The notes: a model not told the origin generated them from the letters alone. A stretch of DNA of 24,584 nt from DATBDM01 sp036269915 (GCA_036269915.1 DATBDM010000153.1:1-24584); one strand, 5' to 3'. Shown: positions 1 to 7,489, counted from the stretch's first letter. Translations and numbers: made by a program.

Positions 1-233
1 TCGAAGACGGGCAGCCGTGCGCAGAGGTCGAGCTTCGCCGTGAGGGTGCGCAGGAGGTTCTCGAGCGTGCGGTCCGCCGGATGCGCGGCCGTGAGGTCGC
101 TCAGCCGGCGTGTGGGGCGAGGCGCTGAGGGGTCCGTAACCACGACGAGGACTCTCGCCTGGGGCCGACGCGCCGAGAAGGTGATCTTCGGGACGACGGG
201 GGAGTTGGTTCTCGTCCGCCCGTTGGGGATCAC
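1..233 (-). CDS. Unidentified protein, N-terminal part only (cut by window edge)
   Basis: An open minus-strand frame runs from a GTG at 231-233 to the window edge, 77 codons without a stop, with about 88% G/C in third positions as expected for a gene here. An in-frame TGA lies two codons upstream of the GTG, so the start cannot be much further out. The visible product begins VIPNGRTRTN, contains RVLVVVTDPSAP near residue 27, and ends in a helical stretch (TLENLLRTLTAKLDLCARLP). I do not recognise the family. No clear ribosome site precedes the GTG. It is divergent from the response regulator at 377, and the gap between them holds two inverted repeats. A competing plus-strand frame at 40-252 looks like a shadow. 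Confidence 0.4.
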   Translation of the reverse strand, partial: MIPNGRTRTNSPVVPKITFSARRPQARVLVVVTDPSAPRPTRRLSDLTAAHPADRTLENLLRTLTAKLDLCARLPVF

Positions 234-245
234 CCGTCACTGGCG

Positions 246-267
246 CGGGTGACGTCGGCGTCACCCG
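246..267. repeat. Inverted repeat, 9-bp arms, between divergent genes
   Basis: Perfect arms CGGGTGACG / CGTCACCCG are separated by TCGG. A related CACCCG lies just upstream at 231-236, so the half-site occurs three times in alternating orientation. The position between divergent genes fits an operator, but it could also fold as a hairpin in either transcript. Confidence 0.45.
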
Positions 268-277
268 GGTCATGCCT

Positions 278-295
278 CCTGGACGTTCGTCCAGG
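278..295. repeat. 18-bp palindrome, possible operator
   Basis: CCTGGACG and CGTCCAGG flank TT, giving an 18-bp perfect dyad. Its short centre and location upstream of the response regulator promoter fit a protein-binding site better than an RNA hairpin. The binding protein is unknown. Confidence 0.4.
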
Positions 296-331
296 GGGAT
301 GTTCGTCACCGATCACCGGACGAATAGGGGA

Positions 332-361
332 TTGGCGTTTCCGGCAGAACCCAGCTACGGT
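332..361 (+). promoter_or_regulatory. Candidate promoter of the response regulator gene
   Basis: TTGGCG (332-337), an 18-nt spacer and TACGGT (356-361) match a housekeeping-type actinobacterial promoter (TTGNNN, TANNNT). Transcription would start near 368, leaving a leader of under 10 nt that holds GAGAG (371-375) before the ATG at 377. Confidence 0.4.
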
Positions 362-376
362 TTTCTCATCGAGAGC

Positions 377-1102
377 ATGTCGGACACCACCACGCACGGA
401 CGAGGGAGCGGCCGGGATCCAGACGAGCCGCTGCGGGCGATCGTCGCCGACGACGACCCGTTCGCCCGCCGAATGGTCAAGGATGCCCTGCAAAGAGCCG
501 GGATCGTGGTCCTCGCCGAGGCGCACGACGGCCGCGAGGCTGTCGAGCTCACGCTCTACTACCGCCCCGACGTCGTGCTCATGGACGTGGTCATGCCGTC
601 GCTCGACGGCATCGCCGCGACGCGGCAGATCGTGAAGGACCTTCCCGAGCAGCTGATCGTCCTGCTGACCAGTGCGGACGAGGAGGAGATGGGCGTGCTC
701 GGCCTCCGGGCCGGTGCCGTCGGCTTCCTCACGAAGGACGTCGACGTGAGCGTTCTGCCGCGCACGCTCGAACGCGCGCTCGACGGCGAGGCCGTGATCT
801 CGCGCCGGCTCGGCATGCGCCTGGTCGAGCACCTGCGCCGCGTCCCCGAGGGCGCGCCGGGCCTGCGTCCGGTCAAGTCGCCGCTCACCGCGCGCGAGTG
901 GGAGGTCATCGACCTCCTCTACGAGGGCCGCACGACCGAGGAGATCGCCTCGTCGCTCGTGCTCTCCAGCGAGACGGTCCGCTCGCACGTCAAGCACATC
1001 CTCCGCAAGCTCGGCGCGTCCTCGCGCGGCGAGGCGGTCGCGCTCGCGCAGGAGATGCGCGGCGCGCCCCCGGTTCCGCCGGGCCAGTCCGGCCGCCGCT
1101 GA
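377..1102 (+). CDS. NarL/FixJ-type response regulator
   Basis: 241-residue two-component regulator. The receiver domain spans about residues 18-140, with acidic residues D25-D27, phospho-acceptor D70 in VVLMDVVMP, the switch T98/S99 and K120. A linker leads to a LuxR-type helix-turn-helix (about 168-228) with the usual SPLTAREWEVIDLLYEGRTT start and the recognition region SSETVRSHVKHILRKL. It should bind DNA as a phosphorylation-dependent dimer. I chose the ATG at 377; the frame is open upstream to ATGs at 272 and 299, but those would add 26-35 residues with no domain content and lie ahead of the candidate promoter. The histidine kinase at 1399-2250 converges on it and is the nearest possible partner, although the pairing is inference because they are not co-transcribed. 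Confidence 0.9.
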   Translation: MSDTTTHGRGSGRDPDEPLRAIVADDDPFARRMVKDALQRAGIVVLAEAHDGREAVELTLYYRPDVVLMDVVMPSLDGIAATRQIVKDLPEQLIVLLTSADEEEMGVLGLRAGAVGFLTKDVDVSVLPRTLERALDGEAVISRRLGMRLVEHLRRVPEGAPGLRPVKSPLTAREWEVIDLLYEGRTTEEIASSLVLSSETVRSHVKHILRKLGASSRGEAVALAQEMRGAPPVPPGQSGRR

Positions 1103-1204
1103 GTCATTCGCCGGCGGCGGGCCCGGCGAACGGCGGCTGGGTAGGGAGGCGCCGGGCCCGGCGGATCAGTGGCGCGAAAACGGCGATATACGCCGTCAAC
1201 GCGC

Positions 1205-1278
1205 CATCGATCCTGCGTGCGGCGGGCGCGTGTCGCGTTGACCACCTCACAGGTGATGAACGCGACACGCGATCGATG
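1205..1278. terminator. Nested long hairpin between convergent genes
   Basis: Perfect 13-bp arms (1227-1239 and 1259-1271, CGCGTGTCGCGTT and its complement) enclose a second hairpin CACCT-CAC-AGGTG (1243-1255), separated from the outer stem by symmetric 3-nt internal loops. A further pair, CATCGAT (1205-1211) and ATCGATG (1272-1278), extends it with a one-sided bulge. It lies between the 3' ends of the response regulator and histidine kinase, so a two-way terminator without a U tract is the plainest reading. The 1103-1398 gap has no credible gene; it also holds GC-rich repeats around GGGCCCGGC at 1116-1161 and a small hairpin at 1300-1314. Confidence 0.5.
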
Positions 1279-1346
1279 TCCGCCTCAGGTCCCGCGGGAG
1301 AACGGCCCCCGTTCGGGCACTCCCTCAATGTGGGTTCGGTCCCACC

Positions 1347-1368
1347 GCGGCCGGCGATCGCCGGCCGC
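1347..1368 (-). terminator. 22-bp perfect palindrome downstream of the histidine kinase
   Basis: GCGGCCGGC-GATC-GCCGGCCGC is a perfect dyad that folds into a 9-bp GC stem with a GATC loop. It begins about 30 nt past the kinase stop codon in the direction of its transcription, as expected for a U-tract-less terminator of a GC-rich actinobacterium. Confidence 0.45.
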
Positions 1369-1398
1369 CTCACCGGCCGCGGGGCGCGAAACCCGGCG

Positions 1399-2250
1399 CT
1401 ACTCAGCCGAGAGCGTGAACCAGAACCGGTTGCCGCCCTGCAGGGGCAGCACGCCGATGCGGCCGCCGTGGCGCTCCACGACGCGACGGCAGATCGAGAG
1501 GCCGAGGCCGGCGCCGCGCATGCGGCGCTCGTGCTGGCCACGCTGGTAGGGCGCGAAGATGCGCTCGGAGTCCTCGGCGTTGATCGTCGGGCCGTCGCTG
1601 TCGATCGTGACCCGCCAGGCGCCGGCGTGCTCGCGCACCGCGCCGATCGCGATGCGGGAGCCCTCGCGCGGCCCGTAGCGGAGGCCGTTGACGATCAGGT
1701 TGGTGAACACGCCGCAGAGCAGCGTCGGCTCGCCCTGCACGACGGGCATCGGCCCGACCTCGACCTCGGCGGCGCGCGTCGCGATCTCCGGCTGCAGCGT
1801 CGTCAGGACGCCCTCGACGACCGCGCCCAGGTCCACCGGGCGGCATTGGAGCGGCTCGTCGCCGACCCGCGCCTCGTCGAGCAGCGCCTCCACGAGCCGC
1901 CGGGCCTGCGCGGCCGCGCGCGAGATCGCGTCGAGGTCGCGGAGCGCCTCGCCGTCCCGGACGCGATCGAGGCGGCTGGCGATCATCGCCGAGTAGGCCT
2001 CGGTCATCACCAGCGGGGCGACCAGCTCGTGCGCGGCACGGGCGGCGAAGTCCTCGAGCCCGTCGCGTTCGCGCTCGAGGTCGCGTACCCGCCCGGTGAG
2101 CGCCGAGATCTGCGACTCCGCGTCGAGCTCCTCGCTCGTCGGGACCTCGATCAGTGCTGGGCGGCCTGTCTGCCGTCCTTGCGGCTGATCCTTAGCCGGC
2201 GTCACTGCCGCATACACCTCTCGCGGTTGATCATCGTCGGTCCCGTCCAC
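1399..2250 (-). CDS. Soluble sensor histidine kinase
   Basis: 283 residues with no membrane segment. A charged, probably coiled-coil stretch (about 38-68) leads into the dimerisation/phospho-acceptor helix with H74 in AAHELVAPL. The ATP-binding domain follows: N188 in FTNLIVNGLRYG, the G1-type motif DSDGP (217-221) and the G2 motif GAGLGLS (246-252) ending RRVVERHGGRI. All catalytic elements look intact. There is no recognisable sensor domain, so the input is either cytoplasmic through the N-terminal helix or comes from a partner. The GTG at 2250 is the longest plausible start; another GTG at codon 12 is possible. It converges on the response regulator at 377-1102, a candidate partner, and is divergent from acpS. 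Confidence 0.85.
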   Translation of the reverse strand: MDGTDDDQPREVYAAVTPAKDQPQGRQTGRPALIEVPTSEELDAESQISALTGRVRDLERERDGLEDFAARAAHELVAPLVMTEAYSAMIASRLDRVRDGEALRDLDAISRAAAQARRLVEALLDEARVGDEPLQCRPVDLGAVVEGVLTTLQPEIATRAAEVEVGPMPVVQGEPTLLCGVFTNLIVNGLRYGPREGSRIAIGAVREHAGAWRVTIDSDGPTINAEDSERIFAPYQRGQHERRMRGAGLGLSICRRVVERHGGRIGVLPLQGGNRFWFTLSAE

Positions 2251-2270
2251 AAGTTCACATCTATGAGCTT

Positions 2271-2299
2271 GTACCCACGGTCGGCCGGAACTCGGTCAA
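2271..2299 (-). promoter_or_regulatory. Candidate promoter of the histidine kinase
   Basis: On the minus strand TTGACC (2294-2299), 17 nt and GGGTAC (2271-2276) precede the kinase start. The -35 is good. The -10 is poor for a housekeeping factor, though its GGGTAC resembles stress sigma (SigB-type) -10 elements. TAGATG seven nt before the GTG is an alternative -10. Confidence 0.25.
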
Positions 2300-2364
2300 C
2301 CCTCCCAGGAAGGACCGCCGGGGTCAACTCGTCCATTCGGCCGCTGGATACTGAAGACTTCATC

Positions 2365-2370
2365 TAGAGT
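2365..2370 (+). promoter_or_regulatory. Candidate -10 for a near-leaderless acpS mRNA
   Basis: TAGAGT ends 10 nt before the acpS ATG (2381) and no Shine-Dalgarno sequence is present, so transcription would begin only a few nt before, or at, the start codon. No convincing -35 is visible. Confidence 0.35.
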
Positions 2371-2380
2371 CGCGCGAAGC

Positions 2381-2740
2381 ATGGAGGGCGTTGGCATCGA
2401 CCTGCTCGAGATCGACCGCCTCGAGCGAGCGCTGGCGCGCCGCCCGCGGCTCGCAGAGCGGCTCTTCACGGAGGCCGAGCGCGACTACGCCGGCTCGCGC
2501 TCGCGCCCCGCGATGCACCTCGCCGCGCGCTTCTGCGCGAAGGAGGCGGTGGCCAAGGCGCTGTCGCTGCGCGCCTGGGATCCGCACGACGTCGAGGTGA
2601 TCGGCACCGGTGGACCGCCGACCGTCCGCCTGACCGGTGCGGCCGGCGCCCGGGCAGCCGAGCTCGGCGTCAAGGTCACGATCTCGCTCACGCACACCGG
2701 CGGGATGGCCGCCGCGATCGCCCTGGCGGAGGCCTCGTGA
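2381..2740 (+). CDS. acpS: Holo-[acyl-carrier-protein] synthase
   Basis: 119 residues, the usual AcpS length. It transfers 4'-phosphopantetheine from CoA to a serine of acyl carrier protein, activating it for fatty acid synthesis. The family signatures are in order: the Mg-binding N-terminal GVGIDLLEIDRL, the central ARFCAKEAVAKAL with the catalytic acidic/lysine pair, and the C-terminal ISLTHTGGMAAAIALAE. It leads a tight operon: its TGA overlaps the GTG of nnr by 4 nt. The ATG at 2381 puts the GIDLLEID motif at residue 5, as is normal, so the start is secure even without a ribosome site. Confidence 0.95.
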   Translation: MEGVGIDLLEIDRLERALARRPRLAERLFTEAERDYAGSRSRPAMHLAARFCAKEAVAKALSLRAWDPHDVEVIGTGGPPTVRLTGAAGARAAELGVKVTISLTHTGGMAAAIALAEAS

Positions 2741-4254
2741 GCCTGCCCGCCTGGCTCGAGCCCCTGCTCGACGCGGAGGCGATGCGCGCCACCGACCGCT
2801 GGGCGATCGAGGACCGGGGCGTCCCAGGGGCGGCGCTGATGGAGCGCGCCGGAGCTGGGCTCGCGCGCGTGATCGCCGCCCGCGCGCCGTCCGGGCGGAT
2901 CGCGATCGCCTGCGGCAAGGGCAACAACGGCGGCGACGGGCTCGTGGCCGCGCGGCTGCTACGCGAGGCGGGGCGCGAGGTCGACGTGCTCGCGGTCTGG
3001 CCCGTGGACGAGTTCGGCCCCGATGCGGCCGAGCAGGCCGCCAGGCTGCCCGGCGCCGCGCCCGAGGCGTTCGCGCCCGAGCCCCTCGACGGCGCGACCC
3101 TGGTCGTCGACGCGCTGCTCGGCACCGGCTTCTCCGGCGCGCCGCGCGACCCCGCCGCGGCCGCGATCGCGGCGATCAACGCGGCGGGCGCCCCCGTCGT
3201 CGCCGTCGACGTCCCGAGCGGCGTCGACGCGTCGACCGGCGAGGTCGAGGGCGCGGCGATCGAGGCGGTGGCCACGGCGACGTTCCATCTCGCCAAGCCG
3301 GGACTGTGGATCCATCCGGGCAAGGCTCACGCCGGCGACGTCGAGGTGGTCGCGATCGGGATCCCCGACGGTGCGCCGACCGAGACGCACCTGGGGCTGA
3401 TCGCCCGCGGTGTGCTGGATGCCGTCGCGCATCGCGGCGCGGACTCGACCAAGTTCAGCTCGGGCAACGTGTTCGTCCTCGGCGGCTCGCGCGGCCTGAC
3501 CGGCGCGCCCGCCATGAGCGCGACCGCCGCCCAGCGCTCCGGCGCGGGCTACGTGACCGTCGCCGCGCCCGCGCCGTTCGAGTCGATCTTCGGCGTCACG
3601 CTGCTCGAGGCGATGTTCGTGCCGCTGCCGGAGTCCGAGGGGGCGTTGGCGATGGACGCCCTGGACCCGGCGCTGCGGGCGATCGAGCGCGCGAACGCGG
3701 TCGTGCTCGGCCCCGGCTTCTCCAAGCGCGAGGGCGCACAGGAGCTGGCGCGCACGCTCGCCGGCGCCATCCCGGTGCCGACCGTGATCGACGCCGACGG
3801 GCTCAACGCGCTCGCGGGCCGCGCCGGCCAGCTGCTGGGCGGGCGCTCCGCGGCGACCGTGCTCACGCCCCACGCGGGCGAGCTCGGGCGGCTGCTCGGC
3901 GTCGACTCGAAGGAGATCGCGCGCTCGCGGCTGCGCCACGTCCGCGCCGCGGCGGCCGAGACGCGGGCGGTCGTGGTGCTCAAGGGCGACGACACGCTCA
4001 TCGCCGACCCGTCCGGATGCGTGGCGGTGTCGCCGGGCGGCGCGCCCGCGCTGGCCACGGCGGGGACCGGCGACGTCCTCTCCGGCGTGATCGCGGCGCT
4101 GCTGGCCAAGGGCCTCGACCCCTTCGGCGCCGCCTGCGCGGGCGTCTATGCCCACCTGCGGGCCGGGCAGCTGGCGGCCGCGCCGCACGGCCCCGACGGC
4201 GTGATCGCCTCGGACGTCATCGCGCGGCTCCCCGAGGCGTTCGCGCGAGGCTGA
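2737..4254 (+). CDS. nnr: Bifunctional NAD(P)HX epimerase / ADP-dependent NAD(P)HX dehydratase
   Basis: 505 residues, a fusion of the two nicotinamide repair enzymes. The N-terminal YjeF-type domain (about 10-220) epimerises hydrated NAD(P)H and shows the loop CGKGNNGGDGLVAARLL (59-75), VVDALLGTGFSG and AVDVPSGVDASTGEVEG. The C-terminal ribokinase-like dehydratase domain (about 235-500) carries GSRGLTGAPAMSATAAQRSG, the TPHAGELGRLLG segment, VIDADGLNALAG and the nucleotide-site AGTGDVLSG near 440-449. The GTG start overlaps the acpS stop by 4 nt (GTGA) and its own TGA overlaps the alr ATG by one base, so translation is probably coupled. The acpS-nnr-alr order is common in actinobacteria. Confidence 0.95.
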   Translation: MSLPAWLEPLLDAEAMRATDRWAIEDRGVPGAALMERAGAGLARVIAARAPSGRIAIACGKGNNGGDGLVAARLLREAGREVDVLAVWPVDEFGPDAAEQAARLPGAAPEAFAPEPLDGATLVVDALLGTGFSGAPRDPAAAAIAAINAAGAPVVAVDVPSGVDASTGEVEGAAIEAVATATFHLAKPGLWIHPGKAHAGDVEVVAIGIPDGAPTETHLGLIARGVLDAVAHRGADSTKFSSGNVFVLGGSRGLTGAPAMSATAAQRSGAGYVTVAAPAPFESIFGVTLLEAMFVPLPESEGALAMDALDPALRAIERANAVVLGPGFSKREGAQELARTLAGAIPVPTVIDADGLNALAGRAGQLLGGRSAATVLTPHAGELGRLLGVDSKEIARSRLRHVRAAAAETRAVVVLKGDDTLIADPSGCVAVSPGGAPALATAGTGDVLSGVIAALLAKGLDPFGAACAGVYAHLRAGQLAAAPHGPDGVIASDVIARLPEAFARG

Positions 4255-5363
4255 TGGCGCTCCGAGCGCTCGCCCGGGTGGACACGGGCGCGATCGAGCG
4301 CAACTGCGCCCGCCTCGCCGCCGCGGCGTCGCCGGCCGCGTTGTGCGCGGTCGTCAAGGCCGACGGGTACGGCCACGGCACGGTCGCGGCCGCGCGCGCC
4401 GCGCTGGCCGGCGGCGCGACCTGGCTCGCGGTCGCCACCGCCGAGGAGGCGCGCGTGCTGCGCGCCGCCGGGCTCGACGGGCCGTTGCTCGTGCTCGGCG
4501 CGCTCTCGCCGTCGGAGCTCGACGTCGCGCTCGAGGCGCGCGCCGACCTCGCGGCCTGGCGGGAGGACTTCGTCGCGGCGATCGCCGCGCACCCGCTCGG
4601 CGCCGGGACCGGGATCCACGTCAAGCTCGACTCCGGGCTCGGCCGGCTCGGCACCCGCGACGCCGACGAGGCCGACCGGGTCGCCGATGCGGCCGCCGCC
4701 GCGCCCGGCCTGCGGCTCGCCGGGGCGTGGACGCACTTCGCCACGGCCGACGAGCCCGATCCGGGGTTCCTGCGCCGGCAGCTCGCCGTGTTCGAGCCGT
4801 GGGCGCGCGGGGTCGCCGGGCGCCACGACGGCGTGCTCGTGCACGCGGCCAACTCCGCCGCCACGCTCGCCGCGCCCGCGACCCACTTCGACCTGGTCCG
4901 CTGCGGCATCGCCATCTACGGCCTCGACCCGTTCCAGGGCGATCCCTCCGCGAACGACCTGGAGCCCGCGCTCGAGCTGCGCTCCTACGTCGCCGACGTC
5001 AAGCGCTGCCTCGCGGGCGAGAGCGTCGGCTACGGGCGGCGCTTCCTCGCCGAGCGCGACACCTGGATCGCAACGCTCCCGATCGGCTACGGCGACGGCG
5101 TCCGCCGCGGCCTGAGCGACAACGGCGACGTGCTGGTGCGCGGCCGCCGCTACCCGCTGGTCGGCACGATCTCGATGGACAACGTCACGATCGATCTCGG
5201 CCCGTCGGACGCCGAGCCGCCGCTGCGCGGCGCCGACGCCGTGCTGATCGGCCGCGACGGCGACGAGCGGATCCTGGCCGAGGACGTCGCGCGCCGACTG
5301 GGGACGATCAACTACGAGATCACCTGCGGCATCTCCGCGCGCGTGCTGCGGGAGCACCGGTGA
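4254..5363 (+). CDS. alr: Alanine racemase
   Basis: 369 residues, the normal length. A PLP enzyme of fold type III that makes D-alanine for peptidoglycan. Near the N-terminus AVVKADGYGHG places the PLP-binding lysine at K35. WTHFATADEPD and HAANSAATL are the usual barrel motifs; RCGIAIYGLDP follows, and the second domain carries the catalytic tyrosine in SVGYGRRF (about residue 259), then IPIGYGDGVRRGLS and GTISMDNVTIDLG. The start is the ATG of TGATG, overlapping the nnr stop by one base. The more distant frame upstream is an nnr shadow. Its stop overlaps the cca start by 4 nt. Confidence 0.96.
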   Translation: MALRALARVDTGAIERNCARLAAAASPAALCAVVKADGYGHGTVAAARAALAGGATWLAVATAEEARVLRAAGLDGPLLVLGALSPSELDVALEARADLAAWREDFVAAIAAHPLGAGTGIHVKLDSGLGRLGTRDADEADRVADAAAAAPGLRLAGAWTHFATADEPDPGFLRRQLAVFEPWARGVAGRHDGVLVHAANSAATLAAPATHFDLVRCGIAIYGLDPFQGDPSANDLEPALELRSYVADVKRCLAGESVGYGRRFLAERDTWIATLPIGYGDGVRRGLSDNGDVLVRGRRYPLVGTISMDNVTIDLGPSDAEPPLRGADAVLIGRDGDERILAEDVARRLGTINYEITCGISARVLREHR

Positions 5364-6760
5364 GCCGTCACGCGCCGCTCGACGCGGTGCGCGAGGCGCT
5401 GGCCGGCCGGCCGGCGTGGCTCGTCGGGGGAGCGGTCCGCGACGAGCTGCTCGGCCGCGCGACGGACGACGTCGACGTCGCGGTCGAGGGCGATCCCCGC
5501 GAACCCGCCCGCGCCCTCGCGCGCGCGACCGGCGGCGCGGCCTTCCGCCTCTCCGGCGAATACGGCGCCTGGCGCGTCGTCGGACCCGGCCACACGTGGC
5601 ACGTCGACCTCGTCGCCCTGCGCGAGGACGGCATCGAGGGCGACCTCGGCAAGCGCGACTTCTCGATCAACGCGATGGCGGAGCCGCTGGACGGCGGCCG
5701 GCTGCTCGACCCGTTCGGCGGGCAGGCGGACCTGCGCCTCGGGCGGCTGCGCATGGTCACGCCCGGCGCCCTCGCCGAGGACCCGCTGCGCACGCTGCGC
5801 GCCGTCCGCCAAGCGGTCGAGCTCGGTCTCGAGATCGATCGCGCCACCGCCGAGGAGATCGCCCGCCGCGCGCCGGAGCTCGACCGCGTCGCGCCCGAGC
5901 GGATCTTCGGCGAGCTCAAGCGCGTCGTCGGCGCCCAGGACGTCCGCCGCGGGCTCGAGCTGATGGAGGCGCACGGGATCACCGCCGCGGTGCTCCCGGA
6001 GATCCTGCCGCTGCACGGGGTCGGCCAGAGCGACTTCCACCATGCCGACGTCCACGACCACACGCTCGAGGTGCTCGACTCGGTGCTGGTGATCGAGGAC
6101 GACCCCACCTACGCCGGCCTGCCCGACCAGGCGGACGAGATCCGCGCGCTGCTGGCCGAGCCGCTCGCCGACGACCTCGATCGCGGTGGCGCGCTGCGCT
6201 GGGCTGCGCTGCTGCATGACGTCGCCAAGCCCGAGACGCGCACCGAGGGCGGCGGCCGCGTCGGCTTCCCCGGCCACGACGAGCGGGGCGCGGAGGTGGC
6301 GGCCGGCGTGCTGCGGCGGCTGCGCGCCTCCGAACGGCTCGTCGAGCACGTCGCCGGGCTCATCCGCAACCACCTGCGAGTCGGCTTCCTCGTCCACGCG
6401 CGCCCGCTCGACAGGCGCGCGGTCTGGCGCTACCTGCGCGCCACCGAGCCGCGCAGTGCCGACGTGACGCTGCTCACCGTGGCCGACCGGCTCGCCACGC
6501 GCGGCCGCAACGCCGACGCGGCGATCGAGGGCCATCTCGACGTCGCCCGCACGATGCTCGACGCCGCGTTCGCCGAGCGGGCCGCGCCGAGGCCGGCGCC
6601 GATCGTCCGCGGCGACGAGCTCGCGCGCGAGCTGGGGATGGAGCCCGGGCCCGAGCTCGGGAGGCTGCTCGCGCAGCTCGCCGAGGACCGCTACGCCGGC
6701 GAGATCAGCACGCGCGAGGACGCGCTGCGGCGCGCGCGCGAGCTGCGTTGCGCCGGGTAG
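5360..6760 (+). CDS. cca: tRNA nucleotidyltransferase / poly(A) polymerase family protein with HD domain
   Basis: 466 residues. The class II nucleotidyltransferase head has LVGGAVRDELLGR (21-33), the metal-binding acidic pair in TDDVDVAV (35-42) and GKRDFSINAMAEPLDGG, followed by the RNA-binding LRTLRAVRQAVELG. A C-terminal HD phosphohydrolase domain shows HDHTLEVLDSV, ALLHDVAKPETR (about 280-291) and FPGHDERGAEVAAGVL. This architecture fits the CCA-adding enzyme that builds tRNA 3' ends; a poly(A) polymerase activity cannot be excluded from sequence alone. The GTG start overlaps the alr stop (GTGA). In many actinobacteria tsaE occupies this place after alr, so the neighbour is slightly unusual. 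The last three bases of the gene are also the first three of the HIT promoter -10. Confidence 0.88.
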   Translation: MSRHAPLDAVREALAGRPAWLVGGAVRDELLGRATDDVDVAVEGDPREPARALARATGGAAFRLSGEYGAWRVVGPGHTWHVDLVALREDGIEGDLGKRDFSINAMAEPLDGGRLLDPFGGQADLRLGRLRMVTPGALAEDPLRTLRAVRQAVELGLEIDRATAEEIARRAPELDRVAPERIFGELKRVVGAQDVRRGLELMEAHGITAAVLPEILPLHGVGQSDFHHADVHDHTLEVLDSVLVIEDDPTYAGLPDQADEIRALLAEPLADDLDRGGALRWAALLHDVAKPETRTEGGGRVGFPGHDERGAEVAAGVLRRLRASERLVEHVAGLIRNHLRVGFLVHARPLDRRAVWRYLRATEPRSADVTLLTVADRLATRGRNADAAIEGHLDVARTMLDAAFAERAAPRPAPIVRGDELARELGMEPGPELGRLLAQLAEDRYAGEISTREDALRRARELRCAG

Positions 6761-6763
6761 TCT
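6758..6763 (+). promoter_or_regulatory. Candidate -10 for a leaderless HIT mRNA, overlapping the cca stop codon
   Basis: TAGTCT begins with the cca TAG stop and ends 8 nt before the HIT ATG (6772). There is no Shine-Dalgarno sequence between them, so the transcript would begin at or next to the ATG. Confidence 0.4.
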
Positions 6764-6771
6764 GCCCGCCC

Positions 6772-7185
6772 ATGGCTGCCGATCCCGACTGCATCTTCTG
6801 CAAGGTCGTCGCGGGGGAGATCCCTGCGACCCTCGTCGCCGAGGACGAGCGCGCGATCGCGTTCATGGACATCAGCCCGGCCACTCGCGGCCACACGCTG
6901 GTGATCCCGCGGGAGCACAGCACGGACCTGACCGTGGTCGGGGCCGAGGACCTCGCCGCGTGCGCGGCGCTCGCCCAGCGGGTCGCCGGCCGCCAGCTCG
7001 AGGTGCTCGGGGCCGACGGGGTCAACCTGCTCAACTCCTGCCGCCCCGCCGCCTGGCAGACCGTCTTCCACTTCCACGTCCACGTGATCCCCCGCTACGA
7101 CGGCGACCCGCTGCGGCTGCCGTGGGTCCCCGAGCCCGGCGACGCCGACGCGATCGCGGCGACGGGCCGCGAGCTCGCCTTCTAG
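6772..7185 (+). CDS. HIT family nucleotide hydrolase/transferase
   Basis: 137 residues of the histidine triad superfamily, which cleaves or transfers nucleotide phosphoramidates and related bonds. The N-terminal CIFCKVVAGEIPA carries the CxxC seen in Hint-type members, FMDISPATRGHTLVIPREH follows, and the catalytic triad is HFHVHVIPRYDGD near residue 100. NLLNSCRPAAWQTVFHFHVH is typical of bacterial Hint/HinT-like enzymes. The ATG at 6772 gives the normal N-terminus; an in-frame ATG at 6748 lies inside cca and is unlikely. It sits 11 nt after cca but has its own promoter-like hexamer. The true substrate cannot be told from sequence. Confidence 0.93.
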   Translation: MAADPDCIFCKVVAGEIPATLVAEDERAIAFMDISPATRGHTLVIPREHSTDLTVVGAEDLAACAALAQRVAGRQLEVLGADGVNLLNSCRPAAWQTVFHFHVHVIPRYDGDPLRLPWVPEPGDADAIAATGRELAF

Positions 7186-7189
7186 CGGC

Positions 7190-7249
7190 TTGCTTTTCGC
7201 GCTGCGCCGCGGATAGCGTCTGCCCATCACGAGCCGGCAGAAGGCCGGC
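7190..7249 (+). promoter_or_regulatory. Candidate cold-shock gene promoter and 5' leader hairpin
   Basis: TTGCTT (7190-7195), 18 nt and TAGCGT (7214-7219) form a good actinobacterial promoter. A start near 7226 gives a leader of about 47 nt, unlike the leaderless neighbours. The leader begins with a hairpin GCCGGC-AGAAG-GCCGGC (7233-7249), which may stabilise the mRNA or act as a temperature-sensitive fold. A G-rich stretch (GCGGGG) sits just before the GTG. Confidence 0.45.
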
Positions 7250-7272
7250 CGGAGAAGCAGCGGGGTCTGCCT

Positions 7273-7479
7273 GTGGCTACGGGGACGGTCAAGTGGTTCT
7301 CTGACGACAAGGGCTTCGGCTTCATCACCCCCGACGAGGGTGGTGGCCGGGACCTGTTCGTCCACTTCAGCGGCATCGAGGGCGACGGATATCGGTCCCT
7401 GGCCGAGGGCGCGAAGGTCACCTACGACGAGGAGGCGGGCGAGAAGGGCCCCAAGGCCGTCAACGTCCACAAGGTCTAG
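7273..7479 (+). CDS. Cold-shock domain protein (CspA family)
   Basis: 68 residues, a single OB-fold cold-shock domain that binds single-stranded nucleic acid and melts RNA secondary structure. RNP1 is KGFGFITPD (residues 14-22) and RNP2 is DLFVHFSGIE (about 27-36); the N-terminal GTVKWFSDDKGFG is canonical. Start is the GTG at 7273, which gives the standard ATGTVKWF beginning. It is a single-gene unit between its own promoter and a strong hairpin. The linker GDGYRSLAEG differs from typical enterobacterial CspA but matches actinobacterial forms in style. Whether it is cold-induced or constitutive cannot be told. Confidence 0.96.
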   Translation: MATGTVKWFSDDKGFGFITPDEGGGRDLFVHFSGIEGDGYRSLAEGAKVTYDEEAGEKGPKAVNVHKV

Positions 7480-7489
7480 CCGGACGGCA

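Noticed and set aside
40..252. 70-codon plus-strand frame at the left edge
   Set aside because: Arg/Ser-rich with no domain; the opposite strand gives a better coding frame with a defined GTG start.
898..2367. Long plus-strand open frame of 489 codons
   Set aside because: It runs antisense to the histidine kinase, whose catalytic motifs are intact, and crosses strong hairpins; Arg/Ala-rich shadow of GC-rich DNA.
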